Source: Cyanoderma ruficeps (lineage: Eukaryota; Chordata; Aves; Passeriformes; Timaliidae). Taken from it: DNA of 64,000 nucleotides. A program made the translations under genes and the position numbers. The first letter of the stretch is position 1. Every line of letters starts with the position of its first letter. The stretch spans positions 248,001-312,000 of the forward strand of contig VZDJ01000100.1 in the NCBI GenBank assembly GCA_008694505.1, read 5' to 3'. The notes below the pieces were generated by a model. That model saw only the letters and a program-made list of their open reading frames with translations. It had not been told where the DNA came from and made no database searches. Below, one piece after another: positions 48,313 through 61,500 of the stretch.

Positions 48313-48394
48313 NNNNNNNNNNNNNNNNNNNNNNNNNNNNNNNNNNNNNNNNNNNNNNNNNNNNNNNNNNNNNNNNNNNNNNNNNNNNNNNNNN
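48313..48394. other. Assembly gap (82 N) in a G-run
   Basis: Preceded by a run of ten G and followed by GGGGG, so the missing bases probably include a long G-rich tract. Minus-strand frame 48015-48461 spans the gap and is not a gene. Confidence 0.95.
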
Positions 48395-49483
48395 GGGGGC
48401 CTGCAGGCTGCAGCTGCTCTGAGCTAAGCTTATTTTGAATGAGACTGAGGGGTGGGGGCAAGGAGCTTTTTAGAGTTTTTCATCAGCTGGGCTGTTCTGA
48501 GACTTGCTTGAAGTTTTTTTCTATTTTCGCGGGGTTTTTTTTCTTTGCTGCCGCTTGGCCGAGATCACGTGACTACGGCAAGTCTGGGTAAGTTTTAATT
48601 TTTTCCTGCTAGGAGATGGCACTTCTAAGCACTGGCTTTTCCTAGAATGAGAACAGACAAATAAATGGAGCATAGAAAAAATTTGGCATAACAGTCAAAT
48701 AGAAAGAGAGGAAAGGATTAATTAGGGGAAGGATGAAGGAGTTGCCTGTTGGCTGGACTTTCTTGTTTGAGCTATGGAAATGAACTTTATTGGTAGATTG
48801 TTTTTTAAATCATAAGAAAATATGCATTTGAAGAGATGATTGGTGGATTTTTGAACAAAGGTGTTTCTGATGGACTGACTGTATAATTTTATGAGATGTC
48901 TGAGCAGAGAGAAAGAGATGAGAAGCTGCTGCACCAGTGGAAACAGTGAGACGACATCTCTGTTCCTCGAAATGAAAAATCCTTTGCCTTGAAGCTGCTT
49001 ATCTTTAAAAGGTGACACCCCAAATGCCTGAACTCCATGACCCATTGGCAGCTTGAAAAAAACTGCTAATAGGAAGAGACCAAATGGAAGTGGGTTTTCC
49101 CCGGGCGGCTGTTTCTGTGAGAGCTCGACCCACAAGAGAACCTTATCTGGTTGTCAGTGGGAGAATTCCATAGAGAACAAAGGACTCCTCTCCTGAAGAA
49201 TAGATGAAAAACTATATTTAAATAGTGAAACTGACTGAATGTCACAAGTTTTGTCTCTATGTTGTTTGTAGAAAAATGAACACTAGTGGGAGGGGAGAGG
49301 AGTTTTGGAGGTTTCATTTTTGTTTTTTTTCCCTTTTTTTTTCACTCTTCTCTTTGTTTTCTATCTGTGTTTTAATAAATTACGTGTTTACCTTTAAATT
49401 GAGCCTGTTTTGCATTCTTCTCCCAAAAATCCCAATTTCCCAGTTAGCAAATAATTTAGTAAGCATAAAACCACCACAGTACT

Positions 49484-51440
49484 TTATGAAAATTTTACTG
49501 GCATTTTAGGAAGTTCTTCTGTGTATCAGCAGGAAATACAACCTGTGTCACTGTTCACTGGACTTCAGAGAGCAGTAGCAGTGCACTAAGACCACATGCA
49601 TTCACAAGAAGCAAATAAAATTTACAAGGCCCATGGCATTTCTGTCTTGTGCTCTTAGACATCTGGTTTCATCTGTTTAAGATTTAGTGCTTGTATGAAA
49701 GAAATCTGCTGATAACCAGTCTGTAATTTTATTGCACTAAACTGACCACACTAGAAGCTGCACTAGGGAATGAGTGATCTTGCTGTGAAAACAAACGTGT
49801 AACCTTATGCTATTTCAAATATCCTTTGTTAAAAGCAGCAATCCTTTCTGCTGCAAAATTTTTAATGTATTATTAAGCCCCTGCTGTATTAAATACCACA
49901 GTGTCTGTATCTCCACGAGGCGTGGGGTTTTTGCTTCCCTTTCATCTCCTGACAGGAAAAACTTGAGGTATGCCCCTGTTATTCCAAGGGGAATAACTGC
50001 AAATCATATGATCTGGTGCTTCACCTGTCCCAAGGAAGATATGCGAATAAGTTCTGAAGGTATTTTACCAACATTTCACTCTGCCTTCTTGTAATGATAT
50101 ATTTTCTGGTACACAGGGAAAATGATGTATGTTTTTCATCCTGTTGAGATGTCTCCAGAGCAAAATCCACGTTGGTGATTCTCAGACTTATGAAGCTGCA
50201 AGTAATTTTTTGAATAATTGCTTTTCTCATTGATATGTTTTGATGGATTTCTCTCATCATGATAAATGTCAGAGATTAGGAAATATGTTGATGACTTTGA
50301 AGTAATTGAAAGTTCAAGGTTTCCAGAGAACTGTATTAACACAGTATTTTGCTTTAAGTATGAAAGAAAAAACAAAAACTGGATTAAATTGTGAAATCCC
50401 AAGAGCAAACTAGAAGAGGATATATCAATATGAGCTGTTGTGAGATGGTGTTTAGTTGCTAGGTGCAGCCACATCGTATTGGTGTTATCTGAATGGTGTT
50501 ATTCTTCTGACATGACAATTATTAATATTCCCTGACCCCAGTAAAATCAATTTAATTGACTTATGTATTGAGCAAATGGAAACAATAAAGTTGTTGTGTG
50601 GCTTTATGGTAACAGTATCTGTGCTATTATCATCCTCGGTTTTGCTATACTCACATTTCCTAAAGGCACTACTGTTCCCATAGCTGACCATATCAGAGGA
50701 TGAAAAAACAGTTATATTTGCCATAACTTTGATTCAAAGAACATTACTTTTATGTTAACTGTTAAATTGCTTGGATCATCATTGCTTGAAAGAAAAGGTG
50801 CTTATCTGAAGGAGTAAGAATTGAAATTTATGTGCTCTCTTACAATGCCTTTCTCCTTCATATTTTAAATAGTTCCATTAGGGAATTGTATTTTTCATCT
50901 GAAGTATTACTCAGCCTGAACGCTAGCTGGTCATGATGAACATTTCTGTACTGGACCTGGTCAGATTTTTTCTGCTGTGTGTCATGGGCTGGATGGTATG
51001 ATTAAATTATACCTGTCAGAGCTCTTAGCTGCAAAGGGAAAACTTTCTGCTTTTGGTTTTGGAGAATGTAAAAGATTCACTGCTGTGAAAATTCAAGCGG
51101 CCATGAGAAGGCCTTGAAGTTTTTAGAAGACAGGCATATTTTTATTGCAGTCTTATGCATGCTTTTCTACTCTGTCATTTCAAAGATTTGTATATTAGAT
51201 TTTCAATATTCAGTGCAGGATTTTAAACAAATATTAGGTCATATAAAATAATGACTTCCATTAATTAATCCTTTTTCAAATGCAGTGAGGTATTTCCAAT
51301 GTCTCTGCATTCATTTGGTGTAAAATTTGGAAGCCACTAGAAATGGTTTTTTAAACATAATGATCTGGATTATAGATCAATTTTTTAGTGACTCCTTTTT
51401 TAGCATTTATTAATGCTTTTGTATTTTTTTGTAAGAAGAC
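49484..51440. other. Intergenic unique sequence
   Basis: AT-rich, no recognised gene or repeat. Overlapping frames near 50021-50474 on the minus strand look random. Confidence 0.6.
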
Positions 51441-52572
51441 AATCACAGAATCACTTAGTTTGGAAAAGACTTTCAGATCATCAAGTCCAGTTGCAGACCT
51501 AACACTGCACCACTGGAATATGCCGTTAAGTGACACACTTACACAAATTTTAAATACTTCCAGGGATGAGGACTCAGTTATTTTCCCTGAGAAACCTGTT
51601 CCAGAGGTTGACAACCATTTTGATGAAGAAATTTTTCATCCAGTCTAAACCTCCCCTGGTGCAACTTCAGGCCATTTCTTCTCGTACTATCACTTTCTGC
51701 CTGAAAGAAGAATCTGAGCCCCCACCTCACTATAACCTCCCTTGAGATACCTGTATAGAGAGTGTGGAGTGGTTTGTGCTCCAGACCCTTCACCAGCTCC
51801 ATTGCCCTTTTCTGGACTTGCTCCAGCACCTCACTGTGTTTCTTGTTGTGAGGCACCTGAAACTGAACACAGGGCTCAAGGTGTGACCTCACCACTGCCA
51901 AGTATAGGGGGATGGTCACTGCCCTGACCCTGCTGGCCAGACTATTGTTGATACAAGCCAGGATGCCATTGGCCTCCTTGGCCACCTGTGCATATGCTAG
52001 CTGATGTCCTGCCAATTCTCAACTAAAACTGTCATATCCTTTTCTACTGGGCAGCTTTCCAGCCACTCTTGCCCCAGCCTAAAGCCCCAAATAAGGTTGT
52101 TGACACCCAGTGCAGGACTCCACATTTCAGCTTGTTCAGTCTCATCCAGCTGGCCTCACTTGATCAATCCAGCCTGTCCAGGTCCTTCTGCAGGTCTTTA
52201 CTACCCTACAGCAGATCAACACCCCTACCCAACTCATTGTCATCTGTGAACTTGCTGAGAGTACACTCAATCTATGTGTCCGGGTCATCAGTAAAGATCA
52301 TTAAAAAGACCTGACCCCAACACTGAGCCCTGAGGAAAAGCACTAGTAGCCATCTGCCAACTGGATTCACCACCATTCAACTCCATTTACCACCACTCTC
52401 TGGGCCTGACCATCCAGTTTTTAACCCAGTAAAGGCATACCTGTCCACACTATGGGAAGCCAGTTTCTTCTGGAGAATGCTGTGGGGAATGGTATAAAAG
52501 TCTTTACTAAGATCTAGGTAGACACATCCACAGCCTTTCCCTCACATACTAAGTGCATAACCTTGTCATAAG
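51441..52572 (-). mobile_element. CR1 LINE, 3' 1.1 kb, minus strand
   Basis: The longest CR1 copy here. On the + strand it begins with the reversed terminus (aatcacagaatcacttag) and runs through caaacctcccctggtgcaac-type text, the ORF2 region (agacccttcaccagctccat, caagccaggatgccattgg, cttgctgagagtacactcaa, ccagtttcttctggagaat) to ccttgtcata. Continuous and co-linear with the CR1 consensus as I remember it, and 5'-truncated near 52572. Confidence 0.92.
51578..52015 (-). pseudogene. CR1 ORF2 C-terminal relic
   Basis: 145-codon open frame with recognisable CR1 ORF2 C-terminal text: ACINNSLASRVRAVTIPLYL, AVVRSHLEPCVQF, RAMELVKGLEHK. Upstream (52016-52572) the frame is broken by stops. It lacks the reverse-transcriptase catalytic core, so it is a dead fragment and not a host gene. 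Confidence 0.88.
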
Positions 52573-55500
52573 TTTGGCCAATTTGCTAGAGGGGGGAAAC
52601 TGTGAAACTGAAGTTTGGGAATTTGTAGAAAATCTCTGAAATTTTAATGCTATTTGATACTGGGAGGGAACCTTAGTAAAAATGGTATTATTAGCTGCCC
52701 CAGACTTACTTATATCTCTTAACATCTTTCATTCAGAGCAACACTTTCTTCTTCATTTTCCTTTTTAACTACTAGGTATGTGGGAAGACCATATTTCCAC
52801 TTTAGCTTTGCAGGTATTCCTGCAGCTACAGGGCTGCTTGGCAGAGGGATGTCCAGGGACTTCAGAGTGGTGTGTGGGAGCTGCTGGGAAGCAGAGCTCA
52901 GAGAGGCCGATGCAGCTTGGGCTGACCTCTGTAGCCCTGCTGGCACCTGTGGCAGATCAGGCAAAGATAACCTGGTATGTTTTTGCCAGTCTGTGGTCAC
53001 TATCCTGGCTTTGATGAAGGCTTGTTCTGAAGACTTGATGAAGCTTTTTTTTGTGGAGACAATGAGATATATGTGCATTAGCTGAGTGGTTGGGGTCTGC
53101 TCTCCTGCTTGACGTGAAAACTGCAGTTTCACTCATTTAGCTGTAATGTATGTGAATCAGAGATACTACTCATGTATCTGTGAACTAACACAAGGCTTTC
53201 ACCTGATAACTGGGCTATGCTTACTACTTACTGCTTGGAGGACAGAATAGTGAACAATGCAGCTGGCAGTTTGTGTTTTGCTAAGAGAGTTGAAAATGGG
53301 AAAAATGGATTGGTTTTCATTATGCTGTTTGTTATTTGTCATAACATTTTTATTCAAGTTTGTTCTTAATGATTTCCTTGATGTTAACCATTAAGGAGGA
53401 AGCCTTTGGTGGAATCATTCTTTTGGGGAAGATTCCCTGGCTGCCTTCTGCTGACCTGATGAATGTAAAAGTCTCTTTTGGTCTTCTGATCTTTAAACAA
53501 TGGAGAGGGAAATATTGCTCCTTTGGGAGCAGCAGGTGTGAAACATTCCAGCAGCACTGCCACTGAGGTAATTTGTATGAACCTTGAACAATGTCTTGAG
53601 TGGTTAACAATGACATTGTACTCTGGGAGATGTTGATACAATTATCAAAACATTTGAGGTAAGCCCAACAGATGTAATGACTAGCTCATTCCCTGTTCAT
53701 TTTGTGAACATTGTTCTTTGAATGTTGCTCAGGTTAATGCAGTTTGGTGATAGAAATTTTGATAATTTGTTTTCTATAAATTAAAGATAACATAGGGAGT
53801 TCAAAGTAATTTTAAGTTGGAGGGGCTTGATAATAAGTTGAATGTACTAGTGTTGCTTTTTTGTAAACCTAGACAACATCTTGTGATTTAGAATCAATTA
53901 GAAATATTTCATGCAGCAGTAGCAATACTATAGAGCATATTTTCCAGTTGTTAATTGATATGCACAATCAGCAAAATGTCTGTCCTGCACTGTACTTGTG
54001 CAGGTAGCCGGAGAGTAAACTGACAGTCTAAGTAGCCTCAAAATTTATGATCAGACTCCTGCCCTGAGGGTGAACACTGCTCAAAAACACAGTCCTCTTC
54101 TATCCCAAAAAAGCAGAGCAGGGTGCTGGCAGCTGTGGTTGATGACACACATGTTCTCCTCAGGACTGCCACTTCCTCTCCACTTGCTTTTCCTGTATCT
54201 GTTTGCTTCCCATGTCTGTGTGATCCCACCTTGCAGCTTTCCACTTAGTCCAGCTAAACCTTGTGACTAAATACAAGGTGTGGTTATAGCTTTTGTTCTT
54301 TTCCATGTGTGTCCTGTTGCTTTTGATCTCAGGCTTGTGATGCAGAGACATCTGAACTTCCATGATTACAGCAACACCTCTGCATACCTGGGGATTGTGT
54401 GAAACCCATGTAACCAAAAAGAGTGATATAATGGCATCTACTGTTTCATGTTGGAATTTTTGATATGGTTGTTAGCTTTCTCTTTCTGTCCTTAAAACTA
54501 GTTCTATCCAAAAATACATCTTCTGTTGTTTATTTGAGAGGAGGAGGTGTGGATACTTGAGGGCATTGGGCTTTGCTCTTGAAGTTAAATGAACAAAAAA
54601 ATTATTTAGAATAATTCATGGAATTTCAAGTCTTGTGAATTAGATGCATTTATTTGAGTAGTCGGGTAATAGTTTACCTCATGAAATTAAATATTGCATG
54701 TAGCAGTTATATCAATGGTATATGTAGAACACTATGAACAGTTTCTGAGAAAAGAGAGACGAGTTAAGTCCTTTATCCCATTTGTTTACCTGACTTGAAA
54801 TTAAATTAATATATTGAGGGATTGTAATTTGATGTTTATCTCTGTTGTGTCTGCTACAATGAGATCATGCTTTTAACACTGTAAGTTTTAAACAGCAGTT
54901 AAACACAGCCTCTTGATTATAAAAGGCCAATAAAAGTGTGTAGATTGACACAGGCATTTTGCTGCTCTGTGTGTCAGAAATACTTAAGAATTAGCTCCAC
55001 TGTGGTAATTGTTTACAAAGCAGAAGCACATGTTAAGCAATTGAAGGTTACAAAACACTTTAAAAAATAATTTGGAGTGATATGCGCCATAAATGAGTAC
55101 TTAGGTATTGCTAGATAACGGGAATGGGTCAACAACTGAAGTGCTTGGGAAAAAAAAGAGCTTTAAATTTCTTTAAAATCCTTTCAATTTCTTTAAAAAT
55201 TGCTTTTTACAATGGGATAGACAGTTGTTACAGTCGTAGTTTCCTCTGTACTTTTTAAATGAATAGCAGCACTTCAGTAGTCAAAGATTTGCAGACAATG
55301 TGATAGATGATGTCTAGTGACAGGAAACACGTCATTCCACACTGAATGGATAGTATTTTAATTAAAAACTTAGAGAAGTGATAATATATCAAACAATATT
55401 TGCAGCATAAATGTTAAAATACTGCTTTGAGAAGAAAAAGGTACTGATAGGTTACTTTTGATAATGACACATTGCCTGAAGGCCAATAGCAATAAGCTGT

Positions 55501-58500
55501 TTTAGGGGAAGGTATCTTTTCATGTCAGCATTGTTTATTTTAACCACTTTATTATTATTATTCCTATCTTCTGCTTTTCTTTCTTGCCTGAACCATTTTC
55601 CCTTCATCTTCTCTCACTTGCTCCAGTCTTGACTGTGCTCTGATGTTCTATGTAGGAATTTGTTGAAATGCTAGAGGTTTATTTTTTCTGAACTGATCTC
55701 CAGTTCTGAAGGAATTAGCACTAATAATATTTACCTAAGTAGTACACTCTTGAGGTCCATAATCATATTTCACATTTGTTTTCCTTCCCCTGCAAGAAGT
55801 CCCTGCAAATATTTTATTAGGTGTGCTTAATAAAGATGAGGACACAGAATAATTGCTGTACTTTCAGTTAAAATACTCTGTTTTCAGTAGTATATCTGTG
55901 ACAGCAAAAAGTAGCAGAATGAAAAGCTTTCTTTCAGTATAGGTCCAACTGCAGACCTGTATACTCTTTTCAAGGTTAACCTTGTGTTCCTCTGTAACCA
56001 TTGCAGAACTGTATGGATGGCCCTATTCTGCTCTTTCAGGTTTTTTTATTTTAGTTATGTTTTAGTTATTTCTGAGAGATTACATAAAAGGAGGTTTTTC
56101 TTATCTACAGTAAAATGTAAATGTAATCAATTCTGATTGAACAGCCTTTTAAGTTGACTTTCCTCGGAATCCTTTAAGTCCAGTTCTCACAGTGTAATGC
56201 TGTTCTCCCTACTGATCTGAAAAATATGCTGGCCTGTTACTGTGAATATTATTTCTTTTGGAGAGAAGAGAGTAGTGAAAGAACATAGATCATCTAGTCT
56301 TAAATCTTCTTGCAGAAGCAAGAACTAAGTCCCTCTGGATTTCTCTTGGTGCAAATGTAGGAATGAGACTGCTAACCTGAGACACAGTGATTTAGAATGT
56401 GATTCACAAACAGAGGCTCAACATTTCTAGGAGGTGGAGGGGTAAAATGCTTGAGGGACACAGAGTGGTTTGAATGGAGTGTGCAGGACAGGACAGTGCC
56501 AGGACACTGGTTCAAGCAGCAGTAAATGGGTCTCTCTTCTTTGGGTCACTTTGCACCATAGTGAAGAAGCTCTTTTGTTTCTTAAAGGCAAAGAGAATAA
56601 TTATTTTGATGAGCAATGTGGAATGCTAAACACTGTTTCACACTCTAGATGCCCTCAGGGAATCACTTAAAGGTCACAACCACTCCATGAAGAAGGTTGA
56701 GTGGCTCTCTGTGTATCCCTGTGTCCACGTGTGCACATCTCGATCTCATCTGAGTTATACTGTCCTCCACTATGAACACTGGGTATGCTATTACACAAAT
56801 AAATAATTCTGTCACCTTGAAAAAGTGGTGAGCTGTTTTCCTCTCCTTAATTATCTCTGCAGGAGGAAAGTACAAAGCCTAGCTCCATCATTTTTTTACA
56901 GTATCCCAACGTGTCTGAGTTACTTGTCATTGTTTTATCTCCTTTGCAGGACTGTATACTGTATACTGTATTTTGAACTTTCAGACTCACAGGCCTGAAA
57001 TGTCTCTGCTACTAACAGCAGCATCATTATTCTTACCCCATTTAGGTGAAACTGTATTTACTTGGATACAAACCACGTGAGCTAATTGTCACCTGCCATC
57101 TTTGCAGTGCTCCCTGGAAAAAAAAATTAATTCTTCTAGCTTCCATGGCTGTGGACAGCAATGGCAGCCAGAGGTCCTCAGGAACTTTTGATTTCCCTAA
57201 TCCCTTAATTAATCATTTAATTTTCTCCTTATTCCATACTCATTATTTTTTTTAGACACTATTGTTTTGGTTTGCAATTAATGTGAAGGCTGCAGTTTAG
57301 CTGAAAACAATTGAGAGAGAGGAAAGCATAACTTCAAAAACCGCCTGTGTTGCCAAGTGCAGTTTAATTTGGCTTTGTTTCCTTACTAATTATCTCTTCA
57401 ATGAGTGATCTCAGAACTTTTTGTTATGTTTCATTTTTCCTTGTTACCATAGTTTATAGCCTGAAGTAGGTGACAGGATGCTTGCCTTCTCTTTATTAAG
57501 TTTCATCTTTTTAAGAGGCGTTACATTTGATTTAAAAAAAAATCAGTGTGTTCTGACTTGAAGCTGTTCTCGTTATTGGTAATTTGGTAAAAACTATTAA
57601 GCTATCTAGCTGTTGACATGGAAAGTGTCTCTCTCTTGGTTAAAGGTGAACCAAATATTTTTTAACAGTATTTTAAACATTACAAATAGCTGTGGTGAAA
57701 GCAGAAGCGAGTAATCTTGTCTGTATCTACTTTCTCCCTCCTCTGCAATCTTTGGAAATCTGCATTAGGACAAGATTTTTGGTCTTCAGAAGACAGGATG
57801 TAATATTAACAAAAAAAAAATGTCAATAGGAGCAACATACTTCCCGGACTGAATGCTCTCTCTTTCATAAATATCTGACTTTCTCCTGTGATGTCTTCCA
57901 GGTCAGTCAATAGCAGTCTCAATTGTCACTCTGCAAACTCATTTAGCATGTCAAACCCAAAATTGTTCTTTAACATGGTATCATGCAAGAAATCTTGTTC
58001 TGATGTGGTGAGGTAAATCCAGTCACAGAAATTTAGTTCTCTGCTTGAAAATACTAGCATATTTGTTTTTCGCACATTCCAGAGGGCAACACAGACTTAT
58101 GTCTAATGTTGCTCTCAACATCTGTTTCAAATATTTTTGGAAAGAGTTCTCTCTTTTTTTATAGTAGCTTGTAATGATTAGCATCTCATGCATGGCTGCT
58201 TTTATGCCTGTAAACTGAAGGATAATATGCCTATATAAGACTGTGTCAGCTGCTGTTTAAAAGCTGCAGCTTGGGGTGTCAGGCGTTTGTCCAAAGCTGG
58301 TGTCTGACCTTGATCTGTAGTCATAGCTGAAGCGTTTAATCTCTCTGAACCCCATGACCCCTCAATAATGCAGCATTAGGCAGTATTTTGTAGGATTTAA
58401 AATTTTTTCTGTAATTCTCAAAATTTATTTATTTTTTGCTTTTATTTAAAAGAACATTGACCAATGGCATTTATTTAACAACAGGATAGACTCATCTAGA

Positions 58501-61500
58501 TTCCTGAAAATTTACAAATGCTGTAATCATTCCCATTTCTACTGCATTTAATATTGACATGGATCAGTAACAATAATGCCTTTCTTAATGTAGTCATTTT
58601 TGCATGACAAAACTCTCTGAAGCCTCTCAACAGTGAAAGATATTTTTCATATTGCTCTGGATCCCATTTGTACTGAAAGTATAGGATAATGCTTCCAGCA
58701 GAAACTCTAATGTTTCATGGAAGTGATAAGAAGCATCTTTCTTTTTAAGGTGAAGAAGCTGAATGAAAGAAGTCCAGCATGAAGACTGACCACAGGAGGA
58801 AAGTGATCATTGACTTGACATATCTGTATGACTTCCAAATGTTACTTCTAATATCTTTTTTAGGAACCACCACAGGAAGAAACATCTGTCCTGACTTTTC
58901 CTTGTTGCAGTTTGGACACACCATTTAATTTCCCCACATCTGGAGAGTTTTTCAGTATCCCTCTGTAAGGGGACAATGATTTTGCTTGTATTTGTTTGTT
59001 TAAGTTTCTTTTCTAGATAGTTTGAACTCATAGCAGCTGCTTGTGTTTACTGAAATTAGAGCTGAGTCTTTTTTGATAATTTTTCTTTCAACAGGCATAC
59101 AAATTCAACAAAAGTGCTTTGGTCAATAAAACCTCAAACAATTCTTTAAAAAAATAACCATTTTTATCAGTGAAGCATTTTGGTATTTTAATTTGAAAGT
59201 TTTTTGTTTTGAAATTACTTTGAAAAGTTGTAGTATATTCAGCTTATTTCATCTATCAAAGGAGAATTTTCAGTATACAAAAGAGCATTTGTTTGCAAAT
59301 GTCTTGTTACCTACCACAAGATGTCTCTGTCTTTGCGTTCCCCATAAATGATCATGCTATGTTGTTAAATCACAGCTGAAAGAGAAGAAATCCAATGGAG
59401 CTTAAAAAATATTGTAAACCAGAAACAATCTTCAAGTTTTAATTTTTTCTCAGTCAGTTCTGAACTATAAATTAGCAGGAGGTTTATATACTGAGAGTGT
59501 TTCTCTCTGAAATTCTTATATAACTATCTGGGAACATTAAATGTAATCTCTCCTTAGTTTTAAAAGGTTGTAAATTGGTTTTATTTTAGTCTGCACTTAC
59601 AAAATTGGTATTTCTAGATCTAGGCTGTGATTACAGTCTTTTGTTGAATAAACTGAAATAAAGTATTTGGAATAAATAAAGAGGAAACAAGATTGAAGAC
59701 CTTAGAATCAAAAGAGTGTTTAAAAAATAGAAAAACCCAATGGGAAAAAATAGGGAAAAACTGGTAAATTGTATGATCAAGTTCTGAGGACCGGTTTGGA
59801 GAAAAATGATGATTGCTTTAGTTATCTCAAACATGAAATCTATCCCCCTGCAATAGCAAAGTCTAAAAATTCATGGACACAGTATACATCTGTTTTCTCT
59901 CATTTTTCCCTTCCCTCTCAAACCTGTTTCTTCATGACATGCTACTTCTCTGTCAGCTGTGACTGCAATTAATGCTCACTGTGGTACTGTGCTTGGAGAA
60001 ATACAATGGGGAAAAAGGAGATGGTTCGGAACTCCTATCATCTGCACTTAGGGAAGCCAAACTTTGCATCCCTGCCTGTTTCCCATTGATGATTATCCTG
60101 GTCCTGGACATTACAGATTTACAATTCAAAGACTTAGGCTCATGAGGTTTCATTTTACAATACTGCATACTTCACAATAATTTGGGAAGTTTCAGAGATC
60201 TTTGTATTGAAAGCTCTCTTTAAATAGATTGAAAATACTTCCTAAGCTACATGAAATAGCTTTACAGCCACTGAAGAAAAATAAAGCTGTGTCTGACTAT
60301 TCTTTTTTGAATGCCAATGCTGCTGGAAAAAAAAATCTGACCTTTCTACTGCCTGCCTCTGTCAGGAGAGCTATCCAAAGCCACACGAAGGAAAAGTGTC
60401 TTCCAACTTTACCTCTGACTCTATTCCAAGTCTTAGATGTGACAGCCAAGTACCAGGGTGAGAAATGCTTCTCAACATCTGCCCTTTAGACTCTTGTGCA
60501 AAAGGGGAAACATGCAGCTCTGAACTTAAATGCTGCAGCAATCAGGTTTCCTGTGCATAATACGTGAGGCCTGAAATACGTTTGTATTCAAAAGTTCTCA
60601 GAATATGGCTTTTTCTCTCTATGCTAATCAGGCATTCAGAAAAAAGCCAGCTCCTCAGAATTTGAGACTCACAACTGCTTAAAACCTTAGCAAATACCAC
60701 AGTATGTGTATACTTTAAATGTCAGCCATATCTTTTCTGAGGAGATCAGGTTTCTGCAGGAGAGAGTGAAGAATATTGATCAACCGTAGCCTAGTGACCT
60801 GTTACTCATTGAGCTTATTAGCAGATGTGTGTATAGCTTTAAATCAATGGCAGAGATGACTGGTTTGGGAAGAACTTCCTTGAACCATAGAAAGTATTTT
60901 AAGCATGTAGAACCTTCTGTCATTTTGCCTTTTTTAATTTGGCGTCATTGACTTGTAAATGAAACTTGGTCTCCTTCCAGACATTTTTTGGGGCTGTTTA
61001 TTGGTTCTTGGGGGGACTTAAAAATTTACTGCAATCACTTTCTTGTAAAGGATTGAAGTTTTCACCTTCTGTTCCCCTTCTCTATCTGCAGCCTGTACCA
61101 TAGTCTGGCTTCCTTTAAATACAGTATCCTTGATCAACTTAAGCAGCCTTTTCTGTGTTGATTCTCTATCCATCTTGCAGGTAGGGCTTCTGAATATTAT
61201 CAATCATGTAAATCTCTTCATTAAAGTTGATTTATTAGTTTTAGTGGTATTATAATTATTACTCCCAGATGATATCCCCTTCAACTAAGAAGTCAGGAAA
61301 AAAATCTGTTTAAGCTGTGCTTCCCACTGTGCTGCCCATGAAAATACTGTCTTCCAAAGCCCTTGGAGAGCTTTGAAGATCATCCATCTAAGAAACTGCA
61401 AGGGTCTAGGAGATGGTTGAAATTAAGCAGAAAAGATCTGACCTACAACTGCTTTTTTTTCTGTCAGATTTCTCTTTTCAGCTCCTGAGACCAAACAGAG

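Larger units (their letters stand above)
47951..49478 (+). mobile_element. Endogenous retrovirus solo LTR, ERVL-like, with perfect target-site duplication
   Basis: Bounded by identical 5-bp direct repeats GTACT at 47946-47950 and 49479-49483. The ends are TGTGTTAGTTT and AAAACCACCACA, an imperfect inverted pair of the TGTG...CACA type. An AATAAA lies at 49374-49379 followed by a U5 of about 100 bases with CCTTTAAATTGAGCCTGTTT. A 5-bp duplication fits the ERVL class. The length is about 1.53 kb including an 82-base assembly gap. It contains a GC-rich hairpin (48141-48177), a TCACGTGA E-box palindrome (48565-48572) and a good splice donor GGGTAAGT (48587-48593). No gag, pol or env, so a solo LTR is the simplest reading. 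Confidence 0.8.

Noticed and set aside
48015..48461. 148-codon minus-strand frame rich in Pro
   Set aside because: Spans the second assembly gap and lies in the GC-rich part of an LTR.
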